Notes: generated from the sequence alone by a model not told the origin. A DNA stretch of 64,000 nucleotides from Frateuria hangzhouensis (GCF_026410505.1 NZ_JAPMIU010000001.1:1-64000); one strand, 5' to 3'. Shown: positions 45,044 to 59,500, counted from the first letter of the stretch. Made by a program: numbers and translations.

Positions 45044-46002
45044 CCTCCCAGCAGCCCAATCCCGGCCTTCGTGCGATTGATCTGTTCGCCGTTGCGGCGA
45101 TCACGGACGGCCCGTCGGACGAACCATCCAGTTTCGGCACCCGCCTGCGCAGTGCGCGCCAAGCGCGCGGCCTGGACATCGAAGCCTGCGCGCACGCGCT
45201 CAAGCTCCCGGCGCGCGTGTTGCGCCAGCTGGAGAGCGACCAGCGCGACGGCATCGATTACGCCGTCTACCTCGCCAGTTACATCACCAAATACGCCCGC
45301 CACCTTGGCGTGGACGAGGACGCCATCAAGGCGGAGCTGGCGAGCATCAAGCGCACCGTTCCCACGCTGGTGGCCACCGGCGGCATGTCGCATTCGCGCT
45401 ACCTGCTCGAGCGCTACGCCACCGCCGCCACCTACGTGGTGCTGACGGCGGTGATCGTGGTGCCGATGGTGTGGCTGGGCGTGCGCGGCACGCTCGATCG
45501 CGATCTGAGCCACCTGGCGCCGCTTGACGCAACGCCGGTAGCGCAGCAGGACGCATCAATCCACGCGGCCGGCAGCGCCGGAACGACTGCGGCCGCTTCG
45601 GCCAGCCAGCCGGGCGCCGACGAGCAGCCGCTGATGGCCTCGATGGCGCCCTTCCCTGGCCTGGACGGCGGCAGCCTGACCGCGGCCCGTCCCGCTACCG
45701 CGACGTCGGCCCCTGCACCCGCCCCCGTGGCTGCCGTGCCTGGCGGCCACAGCCTCACCGTCCAGCTGGGTGAGGCGAGCTGGGTCGAGGTCGTTGCCGC
45801 CGATGGTTCGCGCCTGGAGTACGGCCTGCTGCCGGCTGGCAGCAACCGGACCTGGACCAGCGCCCAGCCGCTGGACGTGCGCATCGGCAACGCCGGCGCC
45901 GCCAAGGTGAGCATCGACGGCCAGCCGCTGTCGCTGGAGACCTACCGGCACGCCAACGTGGCGCACTTCCGCGTGCGGAACGGCAAGCCCAGCGACGCCT
46001 GA
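45040..46002 (+). CDS. rodZ: RodZ-like HTH membrane protein
   Basis: A 320-residue bitopic membrane protein. The N-terminal Cro-like HTH (SFGTRLRSARQARGLDIEACAHALKLPARVLRQLE, residues about 31-67) is followed by a transmembrane helix near residues 128-146. An Ala/Pro-rich periplasmic linker leads to a C-terminal RodZ/DUF4115 beta domain (TVQLGEASWVEVVAADGSRLEYGLL). RodZ anchors MreB and controls cell width. The start overlaps the pilW stop (ATGA). In E. coli ispG and hisS follow rodZ; here both are absent. Confidence 0.9.
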   Translation: MTSQQPNPGLRAIDLFAVAAITDGPSDEPSSFGTRLRSARQARGLDIEACAHALKLPARVLRQLESDQRDGIDYAVYLASYITKYARHLGVDEDAIKAELASIKRTVPTLVATGGMSHSRYLLERYATAATYVVLTAVIVVPMVWLGVRGTLDRDLSHLAPLDATPVAQQDASIHAAGSAGTTAAASASQPGADEQPLMASMAPFPGLDGGSLTAARPATATSAPAPAPVAAVPGGHSLTVQLGEASWVEVVAADGSRLEYGLLPAGSNRTWTSAQPLDVRIGNAGAAKVSIDGQPLSLETYRHANVAHFRVRNGKPSDA

Positions 46003-46245
46003 TCGGTCCGGTACCGCGGCCCTCGCTGGCCGGCCGGCTGCGTCACGAGCGCGTTCGGAACGCCGCTTCGACGCGGGCCGCTTTTCGAAGCCCGGGCTAT
46101 TCCCACTGCCCGCGGCAGCGGTCCTTCGGTTATGCTTGCCCATTGACCGCGCCACGCGCGCGGTCATGGCTTTTCCCAACTCACTCTTCGCCCCGCGCCG
46201 GGTCGGCCCACGCCGTCGCGGCGCGCGCTTTTGACGGACAATTGC

Positions 46246-46896
46246 ATGGCATTCGACGCATACGACGATTACGAACAGGGCGAACGCGTACAGCAATGGT
46301 TGCGCCAGAACGGCCTGTCCATTCTTATCGGCATCGTCATCGGCCTGGTCGCGATTTTCGGCTGGCAGCAGTGGCGCAACCACCAGGCCACGCGCCAGAT
46401 GGAAGCGGCCAACATCTACCAGCAGCTGCAAAGCGCGCTGGCCGCCGGCAAGGGCAGCCAGGCCGACCAGCTGGTCGACCGCCTGCAGAAGGACTACGCC
46501 AAGTCGACCTACGCGGTGCTTGCCGCCAGCGATCTCGCCAAGCGCCAGGTCGAGGCCAAACAGCTGGACAAGGCGTTGGCCTCCCTGCAGTGGGCGCGCA
46601 ATCACGTCGGCGACAACGTGCTCAAACCGCTGATCGAGCTGCGCGTGGCCAAGGTGCAACTGGCCGCCGGCAAGGGCAACGACGCGCTGACCACGCTCGA
46701 CACCGTCACCGCCAAGGGCTACGAAGCGCTGCGCCAGGAACTACGCGGCGATACGCTGGTCAAGCTTGGTCGCGCGGATGACGCGCGCAAGGCCTACCAA
46801 GCGGCATTGGCCGCGATGGATGAAGACGCGCCGCAGCGCGCTGCCTTGCAACTCAAACTCGACGATCTGGCCGTGGCCGGGAAGCAGGGCGCATGA
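46246..46896 (+). CDS. yfgM: YfgM-family membrane-anchored TPR protein
   Basis: A 216-residue protein with a short cytoplasmic N terminus (YDDYEQGERVQQWLRQNG), one transmembrane helix (about residues 23-42) and periplasmic TPR-like helices. YfgM associates with the Sec translocon and PpiD and helps periplasmic chaperones. The ATG at 46246 gives the usual YfgM N terminus. The stop overlaps bamB (ATGA). A 243-base gap separates it from rodZ and presumably carries its promoter. Confidence 0.92.
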   Translation: MAFDAYDDYEQGERVQQWLRQNGLSILIGIVIGLVAIFGWQQWRNHQATRQMEAANIYQQLQSALAAGKGSQADQLVDRLQKDYAKSTYAVLAASDLAKRQVEAKQLDKALASLQWARNHVGDNVLKPLIELRVAKVQLAAGKGNDALTTLDTVTAKGYEALRQELRGDTLVKLGRADDARKAYQAALAAMDEDAPQRAALQLKLDDLAVAGKQGA

Positions 46897-48122
46897 AGGT
46901 ACTTGGCAAAACCCGGATCGGCATGAAGCGCGCCGCGTTGGTGGCATTGGTCGGCCTGGTCGCACTGGCCGGCTGCCACAGCTCCAAGAAGGAGAACGTC
47001 AAGCCGCCGACGCCGCTGTCCAAGGACTTCCAGCCCACCGTCCAGGTCACCCGCCTGTGGCGCGAAAGCATTGGCGATGGCGCCGCGGAAACCGGCGTGC
47101 GCCTGCGCCCGACGGTGGTCGACGGCGTGCTGTATGCCGATAGCGCCGACGGCAAGCTGGTCGCGCTCGACGCAGCCACCGGCAAGACGCTCTGGTCCAA
47201 GAGCTCGCGCACCCACGGCTGGTTCGGCTGGGGCGACAAGGACCGCAAGGACGCCTTCTATGCAGGCGGTCCGGCCGTCAGCGGCGACCTGCTCGCGGTC
47301 GGCACCCTGGACGGCCACGTCTATGGGGTCAACGCGAAAGACGGCAGCCCACGCTGGGAAGCCACGCTCAAGTCCGAAGTGCTCGCCTCGCCGGTGATCG
47401 TGGGCGACCTGGTGGTGGTGCGCACCGGCGACGGCCGCGTCTATGGCCTGGATACCGCCAATGGCGAGCGCCGCTGGGTCTACGACCAGAGCGAAGTGCC
47501 GCTGCTCAGCCTGCGCGGCAACGGTCCGCTGCTGGTCGCCAATGGCGTGATCTTCTTCGGCAGCGACGGCGGCAAGCTGGTCGCGCTGCGCCTGGACAAC
47601 GGCGAGAAGCTGTGGGAGCAGAACCTGGCCAGCGGCGAAGGCCGCACCGAGATCGAGCGCCTGGACGACGCCGACGGCGCGATCGTGCTCGACGGCCGCA
47701 CGCTTTACGGCGCCGCTTACCACGGCAACCTGATGGCCATCGACGGCCCCAGCGGCCGTCCGCTGTGGACCCACCCGTTCTCCACCTATGGCTCGCTGGC
47801 CGTGCACGGCAATGCGATCTACGCGGTGGACGAGGACTCGCAGGTGTGGGCGTTCGACAAGAGCTCCGGCACCGAGATGTGGAAGAACGACAAGCTCAAG
47901 TACCGCTGGCTGACCGGGCCGGCGGTGCAGGGTGACTATGTGGTGGTCGGCGACATCGAGGGCTACGTGCACTGGCTGCAGACCGGCGACGGTGCAGTGG
48001 CCGCGCGCGAGCGCCTGTCCCGCCACGCCATCCGTGCCCAGCCGCTGGTGGTGGGCGATATCGTGTACGTCGAGGACGTGGAAGGCCGCATCGCGGCTTA
48101 CCGCCTCGGCGGCGCGCGCTGA
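46893..48122 (+). CDS. bamB: Outer membrane assembly lipoprotein BamB
   Basis: A 409-residue beta-propeller lipoprotein of the BAM complex, which inserts outer-membrane proteins. The lipobox is ALAGC with Cys28. PQQ-like blade repeats follow (GKLVALDAATGKTLWSK, GHVYGVNAKDGSPRWEA, GRVYGLDTANGERRWVY). A second methionine at residue 11 (46923) could be the true start, giving a more typical signal length. It is translationally coupled to yfgM and followed by der after 27 bases. Confidence 0.95.
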   Translation: MKVLGKTRIGMKRAALVALVGLVALAGCHSSKKENVKPPTPLSKDFQPTVQVTRLWRESIGDGAAETGVRLRPTVVDGVLYADSADGKLVALDAATGKTLWSKSSRTHGWFGWGDKDRKDAFYAGGPAVSGDLLAVGTLDGHVYGVNAKDGSPRWEATLKSEVLASPVIVGDLVVVRTGDGRVYGLDTANGERRWVYDQSEVPLLSLRGNGPLLVANGVIFFGSDGGKLVALRLDNGEKLWEQNLASGEGRTEIERLDDADGAIVLDGRTLYGAAYHGNLMAIDGPSGRPLWTHPFSTYGSLAVHGNAIYAVDEDSQVWAFDKSSGTEMWKNDKLKYRWLTGPAVQGDYVVVGDIEGYVHWLQTGDGAVAARERLSRHAIRAQPLVVGDIVYVEDVEGRIAAYRLGGAR

Positions 48123-48149
48123 TCGCCGCTCGCAGGTAGATGCTCAATC

Positions 48150-49550
48150 ATGCTGCCCGTCGTCGCCCTGGTCGGTCGTCCCAATGTCGGTAAATCGACC
48201 CTCTTCAATGCACTGACGCGCAGCCGCGACGCCCTGGTGGCCGACATGCCGGGTGTCACCCGCGACCGGCATTACGGCGTGTGCCATCTTGGCCCGCGTC
48301 CGTTCGTGGTGGTCGACACCGGCGGCCTGTCCGGCGTCGAGGAAGGTATCGACGCGCTCACCGCCCAGCAGGTACGCCTGGCGATCGAGGAGGCGCAGGT
48401 GCTGGTGTTCGTGGTGGACGCCCGCGACGGCCTGCTGCCGCAGGACCAGGGCATCCTGGGCGAGCTGCGCCGCAGCGGCAAGCCGATCATCACTGCGGTC
48501 AACAAGACCGACGGGCTGGACGAAGAAACCGCGCTGGCCGAGTTCGCCCGCTTCGGCATCGCCACCACGCTGCCGCTGTCGGCCGCACACAACCGCGGCA
48601 CGGAGGACCTCATCGCCGCGGCGTTGCCGCTGCTGCCGCCGGACCGTGACGAGCTGGCCGAGGCGGGCGTGGACGAAGGCGTCCGCGTGGCCATCGTCGG
48701 CCGCCCCAACGCCGGCAAGTCGACCCTGATCAACCGCCTGCTCGGCGAAGATCGACTGATCGTTTCGGACGTCGCCGGCACCACGCGTGACCCGATCCGC
48801 GTCCCGCTGGAGCGCGACGGCAAGCGTTACACGCTCATCGACACCGCCGGCGTGCGGCGTCGTGCGCGGGTGGAAGAGGCCGTGGAGAAATTCAGCGTCA
48901 TCAAGACGCTGCAGTCGATGGCCGCCGCCCAGGTCGTGGTGCTGATGATCGACGCCCGCGAGAACCTCGCCGACCAGGACCTGACCCTGATCGGCCACGC
49001 GATGGAAGAGGGCCGCGCACTGGTCATCGCCGCCAACAAATGGGACGGCATGGATCCGTACCAGCGCGAGCAATGCCAGCGCACGCTCGAGCGCAAGCTG
49101 GTATTCGTGGACTGGGCCAAGACGGTGTTCATCTCGGCATTGCACGGCTCGGGCCTGCGCGAGCTGATGCGCGCCATCGTGCGCGCGCATGCCTCGGCCA
49201 CGCGCGAACTGACATCGGCCGACCTCACCCGCGCGCTGGAAAAAGCGTACGAGGCCTACCAGCCGCCGCTGGTCCGCGGCCACGCGCCCAAGCTGCGTTT
49301 CGCGCATCCGGGCGGTTCCAACCCGCCGACCATCGTGATCCACGGCAGCCGCACCAAGCACATCGCGCCGGCCTACCGCCGTTACCTCGAAAACTTCTTC
49401 CGCAAGCGCTACAAGATGGAAGGCACGCCGATCCGGATCGACTTCCGCGACGGCGAGAACCCGTTCGCCGGCCGCAAGAATGTCCTCACCGAGGGCCAGC
49501 AACGCAAGCGCCAGCGGATGATCCGCGAGATGAAGAAGCGCAAGAAGTAG
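48150..49550 (+). CDS. der: Ribosome biogenesis GTPase Der
   Basis: A 466-residue protein with two tandem GTPase domains: G1 GRPNVGKST near residue 8 and GRPNAGKST near residue 187. The G3 motifs are DTGG and DTAG and the G4 motifs NKTD and NKWD. A C-terminal KH-like domain ends in a basic tail, KRQRMIREMKKRKK. Der acts in 50S subunit maturation and is essential. It follows bamB as in most gammaproteobacteria. Confidence 0.98.
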   Translation: MLPVVALVGRPNVGKSTLFNALTRSRDALVADMPGVTRDRHYGVCHLGPRPFVVVDTGGLSGVEEGIDALTAQQVRLAIEEAQVLVFVVDARDGLLPQDQGILGELRRSGKPIITAVNKTDGLDEETALAEFARFGIATTLPLSAAHNRGTEDLIAAALPLLPPDRDELAEAGVDEGVRVAIVGRPNAGKSTLINRLLGEDRLIVSDVAGTTRDPIRVPLERDGKRYTLIDTAGVRRRARVEEAVEKFSVIKTLQSMAAAQVVVLMIDARENLADQDLTLIGHAMEEGRALVIAANKWDGMDPYQREQCQRTLERKLVFVDWAKTVFISALHGSGLRELMRAIVRAHASATRELTSADLTRALEKAYEAYQPPLVRGHAPKLRFAHPGGSNPPTIVIHGSRTKHIAPAYRRYLENFFRKRYKMEGTPIRIDFRDGENPFAGRKNVLTEGQQRKRQRMIREMKKRKK

Positions 49551-49630
49551 CGGCAAGCGCGCTCCTCTGCGGGAGCCCGCTCCAGTGCGGTCTTGAAAGC
49601 ATCGCCCGCAACTCCTGCAAGGGCGGGATC

Positions 49631-50197
49631 TCAACCTTGCGGTGCGAGATCCCCGGGTACCAGCGCATAGACCGCCGCGTCCCTGGCCGCTTCGTGCGTC
49701 CAGATCCGGTGCCGAGCGATTGCTTCGAAGCGCGCCCCCGCCTGCTCGGCGGTGCGCCGGCTTGCGTGGTTGTCCGGTAGCACCACGATCTCGATGCGGG
49801 CCAGCCCCAGCGTCCTGAAACCGAACCGGGCCGCCAGTCTCGCCGCCTGCCGCGCGATGCCATCGCCCTGTCGCGACTGGCGCACCCAGTAGCCCAACGC
49901 CGCGCTGCGGTGTGCGAAGTTGCGCTGGTTCAGTCCCACGCTGCCGAGCAGGGCATTGCTGCCGCGTTCGAATACGCCGAACGCGAAATGCTCGTCCGCC
50001 ATCCAGCCTTCGCGGCAGTGCCGTATCCACGCCTGCGCTTGGCGCAGGTCGTAACCGGCATGGCACCAGGGCAGCCAGCGGCCGACGGTTTCCAGCGATT
50101 CCTGCACCGCCAGGTGCAGCGCCGGCGCATCGGCCGGCTGCCACGGGCGAAGGCGCAGCGGGCCATGGGCAAGTTCCAGGTCGAGAGGCAGGGACAC
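49631..50197 (-). CDS. GNAT-family N-acetyltransferase (RimJ/RimL-like)
   Basis: A 188-residue acetyltransferase. It begins SLPLDLELAHGPLRLRPWQPADAPAL and has the acetyl-CoA region WVRQSRQGDGIARQAARLAARFGFRTLGLARIEIVVLPDNHASRRTAEQAGA, typical of RimJ/RimL enzymes that acetylate protein N termini or small amines. The acetyl-CoA loop RQGDGIA deviates from the usual Q/RxxGxG/A. GTG 50197 is chosen because a GGAG site lies just upstream and the nearby ATG is out of frame. It is convergent with der. Confidence 0.85.
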   Translation of the reverse strand: MSLPLDLELAHGPLRLRPWQPADAPALHLAVQESLETVGRWLPWCHAGYDLRQAQAWIRHCREGWMADEHFAFGVFERGSNALLGSVGLNQRNFAHRSAALGYWVRQSRQGDGIARQAARLAARFGFRTLGLARIEIVVLPDNHASRRTAEQAGARFEAIARHRIWTHEAARDAAVYALVPGDLAPQG

Positions 50198-50220
50198 AAC
50201 AGCTCCATGGGTCGCGGGCC

Positions 50221-50287
50221 GTAGGGTGGGCTTGAGCCCACCGTGGTCTTGCACTGCCGGGCACGGTGGGCTGAAGCCCACCCTACG
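50221..50287. repeat. Inverted pair of family B repeats (GGTGGGCTTGAGCCCACC core)
   Basis: Two copies of a palindromic unit, GGTGGGCTTGAGCCCACC and GGTGGGCTGAAGCCCACC, in opposite orientation with GTAG... / ...CTAC ends, lie between the divergent acetyltransferase and folD genes. Other copies are at 54587-54609 and 55200-55256; a diverged form is near 12410-12431. Confidence 0.8.
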
Positions 50288-50356
50288 GGACAGGTTGCGT
50301 TTGTGCAGGTTCCGTCGCCCCGGGATAATAGGCGCCTTCGCAGAACAGGCAGGCCC

Positions 50357-51208
50357 ATGACCGCACGCATCCTCGACGGCAAACGCATCGCTCAGGAATT
50401 GCTCGAGCGGGTAGGGCGGCGCGTGGCCGAGCGCAAGGCGCAGGGCCAACCGGAACCGGGCCTGGCGGTGGTGCTGGTGGGCGACGACGCGGCCTCGTCG
50501 GTGTACGTGCGCAACAAGCGCAAGGCCTGCCACCAGGTCGGCTTCCGCTCGTTCGACTACGACCTGCCGTCGAGCACGACCCAGGCGGAACTGTTCGCCC
50601 TGATCGACCAGCTCAATGCCGACCCGGCGGTACACGGTATCCTGGTGCAGTCGCCGCTGCCGCCGCACATCGACGAGGACGCGCTGGTCGATCGCATCGA
50701 CGCCGGCAAGGACGTCGACGGCTTCCAGGCGGTCAACGTCGGCCGCCTCGCGCTGCGCCGTTTCGGCCTGCGCCCGTGCACGCCCAAGGGCGTGATGACG
50801 TTGCTCGGGCACACCGATCGCCCGGTGCGCGGACAGCATGCGGTGGTGGTCGGCGTGTCCAACCACGTCGGCCGTCCGCTGGTGCTGGAGCTGCTGATCG
50901 CCGGTTGCACCACGACCTGTTGCCACCGCTTCACCCGCGACCTGGAAGCGTTCGTGCGCCAGGCCGACATCGTGATCGTCGCGGTGGGCCGGCCGGGGCT
51001 GGTCAGGGGCGAATGGGTCAAGCCCGGCGCGGTGGTGATCGACGTCGGCATCAACCGGCTGGATGACGGACGGCTGGTGGGCGACGTCGAGTTCGCTCCC
51101 GCGGCCGAACGCGCCAGCTGGATCACGCCGGTGCCCGGCGGCGTGGGGCCCATGACCGTCGCCACGCTGATGGAAAACACCCTCGAGGCTGCCGAAGCCC
51201 GCGCGTAG
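50357..51208 (+). CDS. folD: Bifunctional methylenetetrahydrofolate dehydrogenase / cyclohydrolase
   Basis: A 283-residue enzyme that converts 5,10-methylene-THF to 10-formyl-THF in one-carbon metabolism. Signatures: [16 protein letters not shown] with the catalytic lysine, [12 protein letters not shown], and the NADP region [16 protein letters not shown] (usually GRSxxVGxP). [19 protein letters not shown] closes the protein. In the dinucleotide motif Ser-Asn replaces the common Arg-Ser. The start at 50357 gives the standard length. Confidence 0.96.
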   Translation: MTARILDGKRIAQELLERVGRRVAERKAQGQPEPGLAVVLVGDDAASSVYVRNKRKACHQVGFRSFDYDLPSSTTQAELFALIDQLNADPAVHGILVQSPLPPHIDEDALVDRIDAGKDVDGFQAVNVGRLALRRFGLRPCTPKGVMTLLGHTDRPVRGQHAVVVGVSNHVGRPLVLELLIAGCTTTCCHRFTRDLEAFVRQADIVIVAVGRPGLVRGEWVKPGAVVIDVGINRLDDGRLVGDVEFAPAAERASWITPVPGGVGPMTVATLMENTLEAAEARA

Positions 51209-51233
51209 CCCGGGCAATGCTCTTGTTCGATAA

Positions 51234-52814
<1,581 letters not shown>

Positions 52815-52827
52815 CTTGGCTTCAAGG

Positions 52828-52963
52828 CCCTCTTTCCCGGCACAGCCGGGGGCGAGGGTTGGGAGAGGGGGAGGCCTCTCGCTTTTGCTTTTTCCTCCCA
52901 GTCGCCCACCAAAAGCCTCCCCCTCTCCCCAGCCCTCTCCCCCGGCTGCGCCGGGGGAGAGGG
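52828..52963. repeat. Inverted pair of family A repeats between guaB and guaA
   Basis: Palindromes with CCGGCACAGCCGG and CCGGCTGCGCCGG cores and flanking runs of C/T or G/A (GGGAGAGGGGGAGG / CCTCCCCCTCTCCCC) face each other across about 45 bases. They fill most of the 166-base guaB-guaA spacer. Confidence 0.75.
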
Positions 52964-52980
52964 AGCTATAAGGCCGAGCC

Positions 52981-54561
<1,581 letters not shown>

Positions 54562-54586
54562 GCTCCAGACGCTGTGGAAACCTGAC

Positions 54587-55187
<601 letters not shown>

Positions 55188-55199
55188 TGCTGCTGGTCC

Positions 55200-55256
55200 G
55201 TAGGGTGGGCTTCAGCCCACCATTGCCCCAGCAGGCGGTGGGCTGAAGCCCACCCC
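55200..55256. repeat. Inverted pair of family B repeats between convergent tadA and sirtuin genes
   Basis: Two facing copies of the GGTGGGCTTCAGCCCACC type are separated by about 14 bases, immediately after the tadA stop and before the sirtuin stop. They could act as a convergent terminator. Confidence 0.78.
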
Positions 55257-55271
55257 ACGTCGCCCGCGCGC

Positions 55272-56081
55272 TCAGGTGAGCAGGAACGCCAACGCCTCGG
55301 CGCACGGCTGCTCCACCTTCAGGCTCAACAACGGATCGCCGCGCGTGCGTCCCAGGTTCACCGCAGCCACCGGCTTGCCGGCGCGCGCGGCGGCGTGCAC
55401 GAAACGGTAGCCGGAGAACACCATCAGCGAGGATCCGACCACCAGCACGGCATCGGCTGATTCCAGCGCCTGCAGCGCTTGCATGACGCGCTGGCGCGGC
55501 ACGTTCTCGCCGAAGAACACCACGTCGGGCTTGAGTACGCCGCCGCACGCGGGGCAGGGTGGCACGTCGAAGTCGTCGAACGGCGCCGCTTCCAGGTCGG
55601 CATCGCCATCCGGGGCCTCGGCAGCCGTCAGCTTCGACCAGGCCGGGTTGCGGCGCTCGAGCGACTGCTGGAATTCATGGCGGGGCTGTCGCCATTCGCA
55701 TGCCATGCAACGCACCTCGTCCAGTCGCCCATGCAGGTCGACCACCTGGCGATGGCCGGCGCGCTGGTGCAGGCCGTCCACGTTCTGCGTCACCAGCAGC
55801 GCGAGCTGCCCGCGCGCCTCCAGCCGCTGCAGCGCGTGATGGCTGCCGTTGGGCTCGGCGCGCCCGAAGTGGCGCCAGCCGAGCAGGCTGCGCGCCCAGT
55901 AACGCTTGCGCGTGGACGCCTCGCCCATGAAAGCCTGATAGGTCACCGGAGGCGTGCGCTTCCAGGCGCCATCGGCGTCGCGGTAGTCCGGAATACCCGA
56001 ATCGGTGCTGCAGCCGGCTCCGGTGAGCACGAACAGGCGCGGATGGCTCTCGATGAAGCGGGCGAGCGGGGTAGCGTGCAT
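55272..56081 (-). CDS. NAD-dependent protein deacylase (sirtuin, Sir2 family)
   Basis: A 269-residue sirtuin that removes acyl groups from lysine using NAD. Motifs: LTGAGCSTDSGIPDYRD (NAD site), TQNVDGLHQRAG, VDLHG with the catalytic His, and two zinc Cys pairs (CMAC, CPACGG). GSSLMVFSGYRFV is near the end. The start at 56081 (MHATPLARFIESH) gives the normal N terminus; earlier in-frame codons up to 56156 are less likely. The class-typical extra region between the Cys pairs is about 50 residues. Confidence 0.93.
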   Translation of the reverse strand: MHATPLARFIESHPRLFVLTGAGCSTDSGIPDYRDADGAWKRTPPVTYQAFMGEASTRKRYWARSLLGWRHFGRAEPNGSHHALQRLEARGQLALLVTQNVDGLHQRAGHRQVVDLHGRLDEVRCMACEWRQPRHEFQQSLERRNPAWSKLTAAEAPDGDADLEAAPFDDFDVPPCPACGGVLKPDVVFFGENVPRQRVMQALQALESADAVLVVGSSLMVFSGYRFVHAAARAGKPVAAVNLGRTRGDPLLSLKVEQPCAEALAFLLT

Positions 56082-56286
56082 GGGGGCAAGTATGGCGCGC
56101 TGCGCGACCGTGGGAGCGCCCTCGGGTGCGACCGCACGCCGCATGCCACCGGGCACGCGGGTCGTGCCCGGAGGCGTCTGTGCAGGAACGGTTTACGACT
56201 GTCTCATCTTTCCGTGACGGCGCCTTCAGCGCACGACCACGAAGATGATCGCGCTGCCGCGGCCCCGCGCGGCCACAGGTGATGCA

Positions 56287-56502
56287 ATGAACCCGTCCGA
56301 CCGGACCTTGAACACGATCAACGACAGAGATCCGTTCGCGATGCGGTACTGGTCCAAGCAGTTGCGCATTTCCGAACGCGACCTGCGCGAGGCCATCGCC
56401 GCGGTCGGCACCAGCACGCAAGCCGTCCGCCAATACACCAATCGGCCGCAGGCCAGCCACGCGGACAGGCCGCGCGGTGCCAGCCGCCGACGCGGCGACT
56501 GA
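56287..56502 (+). CDS. DUF3606 small protein
   Basis: A 71-residue protein matching the DUF3606 pattern (DRDPFAMRYWSKQLRISERDLREAIAAVGTSTQAVRQYT), a short helical domain common in proteobacteria and of unknown function. An AGGTGATGCA ribosome site precedes the ATG at 56287. It is directly upstream of glgE on the same strand. Confidence 0.82.
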   Translation: MNPSDRTLNTINDRDPFAMRYWSKQLRISERDLREAIAAVGTSTQAVRQYTNRPQASHADRPRGASRRRGD

Positions 56503-56594
56503 TGGCCAGGCGCAAGGGGACAGCGGACGTGCCCGCCGGCGACGGTACCGGGCACCCGCGCGAGCGCCGTGCATCCTCCAACCCGGGAGCCACC

Positions 56595-59500
56595 ATGCCG
56601 GCACACGCGGCAGCGCCGCCTCGCATCCTCAGCCTGCCCACCGCGTTCGATGCCGCCAGCGGGGCGCACTCGCCCTGGCTGCAACATGCGGCTGAGCTCG
56701 GCTTCAGCCACGTGCTGGCACCGGCGAGCCTGCTTGATGAGGGCTACGCGGCGATCGCGACGCTGGCGGGCCGTTGCCGCGAGCACGCACTGGGCCTGCT
56801 GCTCGACGTCGACGTGGCGCGGGCGCTGCCTGCCGACGCGACGATCCGCGCCCACCATCCGGAGTGGTTCCACGCATTGCCCGATCCGGGCGTGTTGCCG
56901 GACCCGCGCTGGCCGGCGGCCGAGGCCGGCGTGCGCTGGCGCTTTCACGACGACGCGGTGGCGCCCGAGGCGCTGGCATGGTGGTGCGAGCGATTGCACG
57001 AGGCACTGAAAGCGGGTTTGGCCGGATTACGGCTGCTGTCGCTGGATGCCGCACCGCCGGGGTGGTGGGCGCACCTGGTCGACGGCCTGCGCGGCAGGGC
57101 GCCACAGGTCCTCTTCCTGGGCTGGACCCAGGGGCTGGCACCGGCCGAACTGGCGCCATTGGCGGACGTCGCCTTCGACTACGGATTCTGCTCGGCCGAA
57201 TGGTGGGATTTCCGCGCCGGCTGGCTGGCGCGCGAATTGCGCCGTGTGGCCGAGGTCGCCCCGCCGCTTGCGTGCGCCGCGGCGCCGTTCGGCGATGCGG
57301 AGGCCAGGCCGGGCTCCGGTCAGCATGAACTCGCCGAACGGCACCATCGCCGCGCCGCCTGGTTTGCCGCCGCCTCCGCCAGCGGCTGGCTGATGCCGGC
57401 CGGCTTCGCCCGCGACGAGGAGCAGGCGCTCGACGTCACCGCGGATATCCGCGCCATCAATGCATGGTTGCGCGCGCTGGGCACGCAGGCACGTGAGCCG
57501 GCGGCGATCCATATCGACGACGCCTGGATCGGCGTGCTGCGTCGGCAGGGCGACAAGGCATGGCTGGCCCTGTTCAACGCCCGGCTGGATCGCGACACCC
57601 CGGTCGACTTCGGCGCCATTGGCGGCGGCGCGGCCAGTAGCTACGGAGAGTGGCGGGCGCCCGATGGAGCCACCGCCGCCGAGCCGGTCACGCTCGCTCC
57701 CGGCGAAACGCGCGTTCTGGAGGGCACCCGCACCCGCCCGGTGGCCGCCCGCGTCGCCACCACCGCTCAGAAGCAGGCGTTGGCCCAGGCCACGCAGGCA
57801 CCGCGCATCGCCATCGAAGCGGTCACCCCGTGCGTGGACGAAGGTCGCTTCGCGGTCAAGCGCGTGGTCGGCGACATGGTGACCGTGGAGGCTGACGTGT
57901 TCATGGACGGCCACGACAAGCTCGCCGTGGCGCTGCGCTGGCGTGCGCTGGATGAAAAACAGTGGCACGAACAGCGCATGCAGCCGCTAGGCAACGACCG
58001 CTGGGCCGGCCGCTTCACGCCCACCCGCATGGGCCGGCACGAGTACACCGTGCAGGCCTGGCGCGACGCCTACGCCAGTTATCGCCACGAGATCGTGGCC
58101 AAGCACGACGCCGGCGTGCCGATCGCGCTGGAGATGCGCGAAGGGCAGATGCTGGTCGAGGCCACCGCGGCCAGCGCCACGCCGGCAAGACGCAAGCCGC
58201 TGCGCACGTTGGGCGCTGCGCTGGCCAAGGCGGACGATGACGAGGCGCGCTACCGCCTGCTGATCGCCGAGGCCGCACATGCGGCGATGACGCAGGCCGA
58301 CCCGCGCCCGTTCGCCGTGGAGCACCCGCCGCTCAGCCTGGAGGTGGACCGCCGTGCCGCACAGTTCGCCAGCTGGTACGAGCTGTTCCCGCGCTCGATC
58401 ACCGACCGCCCCGATCGCCACGGCACTTTCCGCGACGTGATCGGCCGCCTGCCGGCGATCCAGGCGATGGGCTTCGACGTGCTGTATTTCCCGCCGATCC
58501 ACCCGATCGGCCGCGCCTTCCGCAAGGGCCGCAACAACACGCTCACGCCGGACGAACACGATCCGGGCAGCCCGTATGCGATCGGCTCGGCCGAGGGCGG
58601 CCACACCGACATTCATCCTGAACTGGGCACGATCGAAGACTTTCGCGCCCTGCGCGACGCCGCGCAGGCACACGGCCTGGAGCTGGCGCTGGATTTCGCC
58701 ATCCAGTGTTCGCCCGACCACCCCTGGCTGGCCGAGCATCCGGACTGGTTCGACTGGCGCCCCGATGGCAGCCTGCGCTACGCGGAGAACCCGCCGAAGA
58801 AATACCAGGACATCGTCAACGTCGACTTCTACGAAGAGGGCGCCGTTCCCTCGCTGTGGCAGGCGCTTTGCGACGTGGTGCTGTACTGGGCGGCCGAGGG
58901 CGTGCGCACTTTCCGCGTGGACAATCCGCACACCAAGCCTTTCCCGTTCTGGGAGTGGATGATCGCCCGCGTGCGCAGCCAGTATCCCGACGCGCTGTTC
59001 CTGGCCGAGGCCTTCACCCGGCCCAAGCCGATGTACCGGCTGGCCAAGCTCGGCTTCAACCAGTCCTACACCTACTTCACCTGGCGGCACACCAGGCAGG
59101 AGTTCACCGACTACCTCACGGAGCTGGCGCAGGGCCCGCCGCGCGACTTTTTCCGTCCCAACTTCTTCGTCAACACGCCGGACATCAACCCGTATTTCCT
59201 GCAGCAGTCCGGACGCAGCGGCTTCCTGATCCGGGCGGCGCTGGCGGCCACGCTGTCCGGCCTGTGGGGCATGTATTCGGGCTTCGAGCTGTGCGAAGGC
59301 GTGCCGATCCCGGGCAAGGAGGAATACCTCGACTCGGAAAAGTACGAGATCAAGCCGCGCGACTGGGACGCCCCGGGCAACATCGTCGCCGAGATCACCC
59401 AGCTCAACCTGATCCGGCGCGAGCAACCGGCGTTGCAGAGCCATCTCGGCGTGCGCTTCCTGCGTGCAGACAACGAGCAGGTGCTGTTCTTCGAGAAGAC

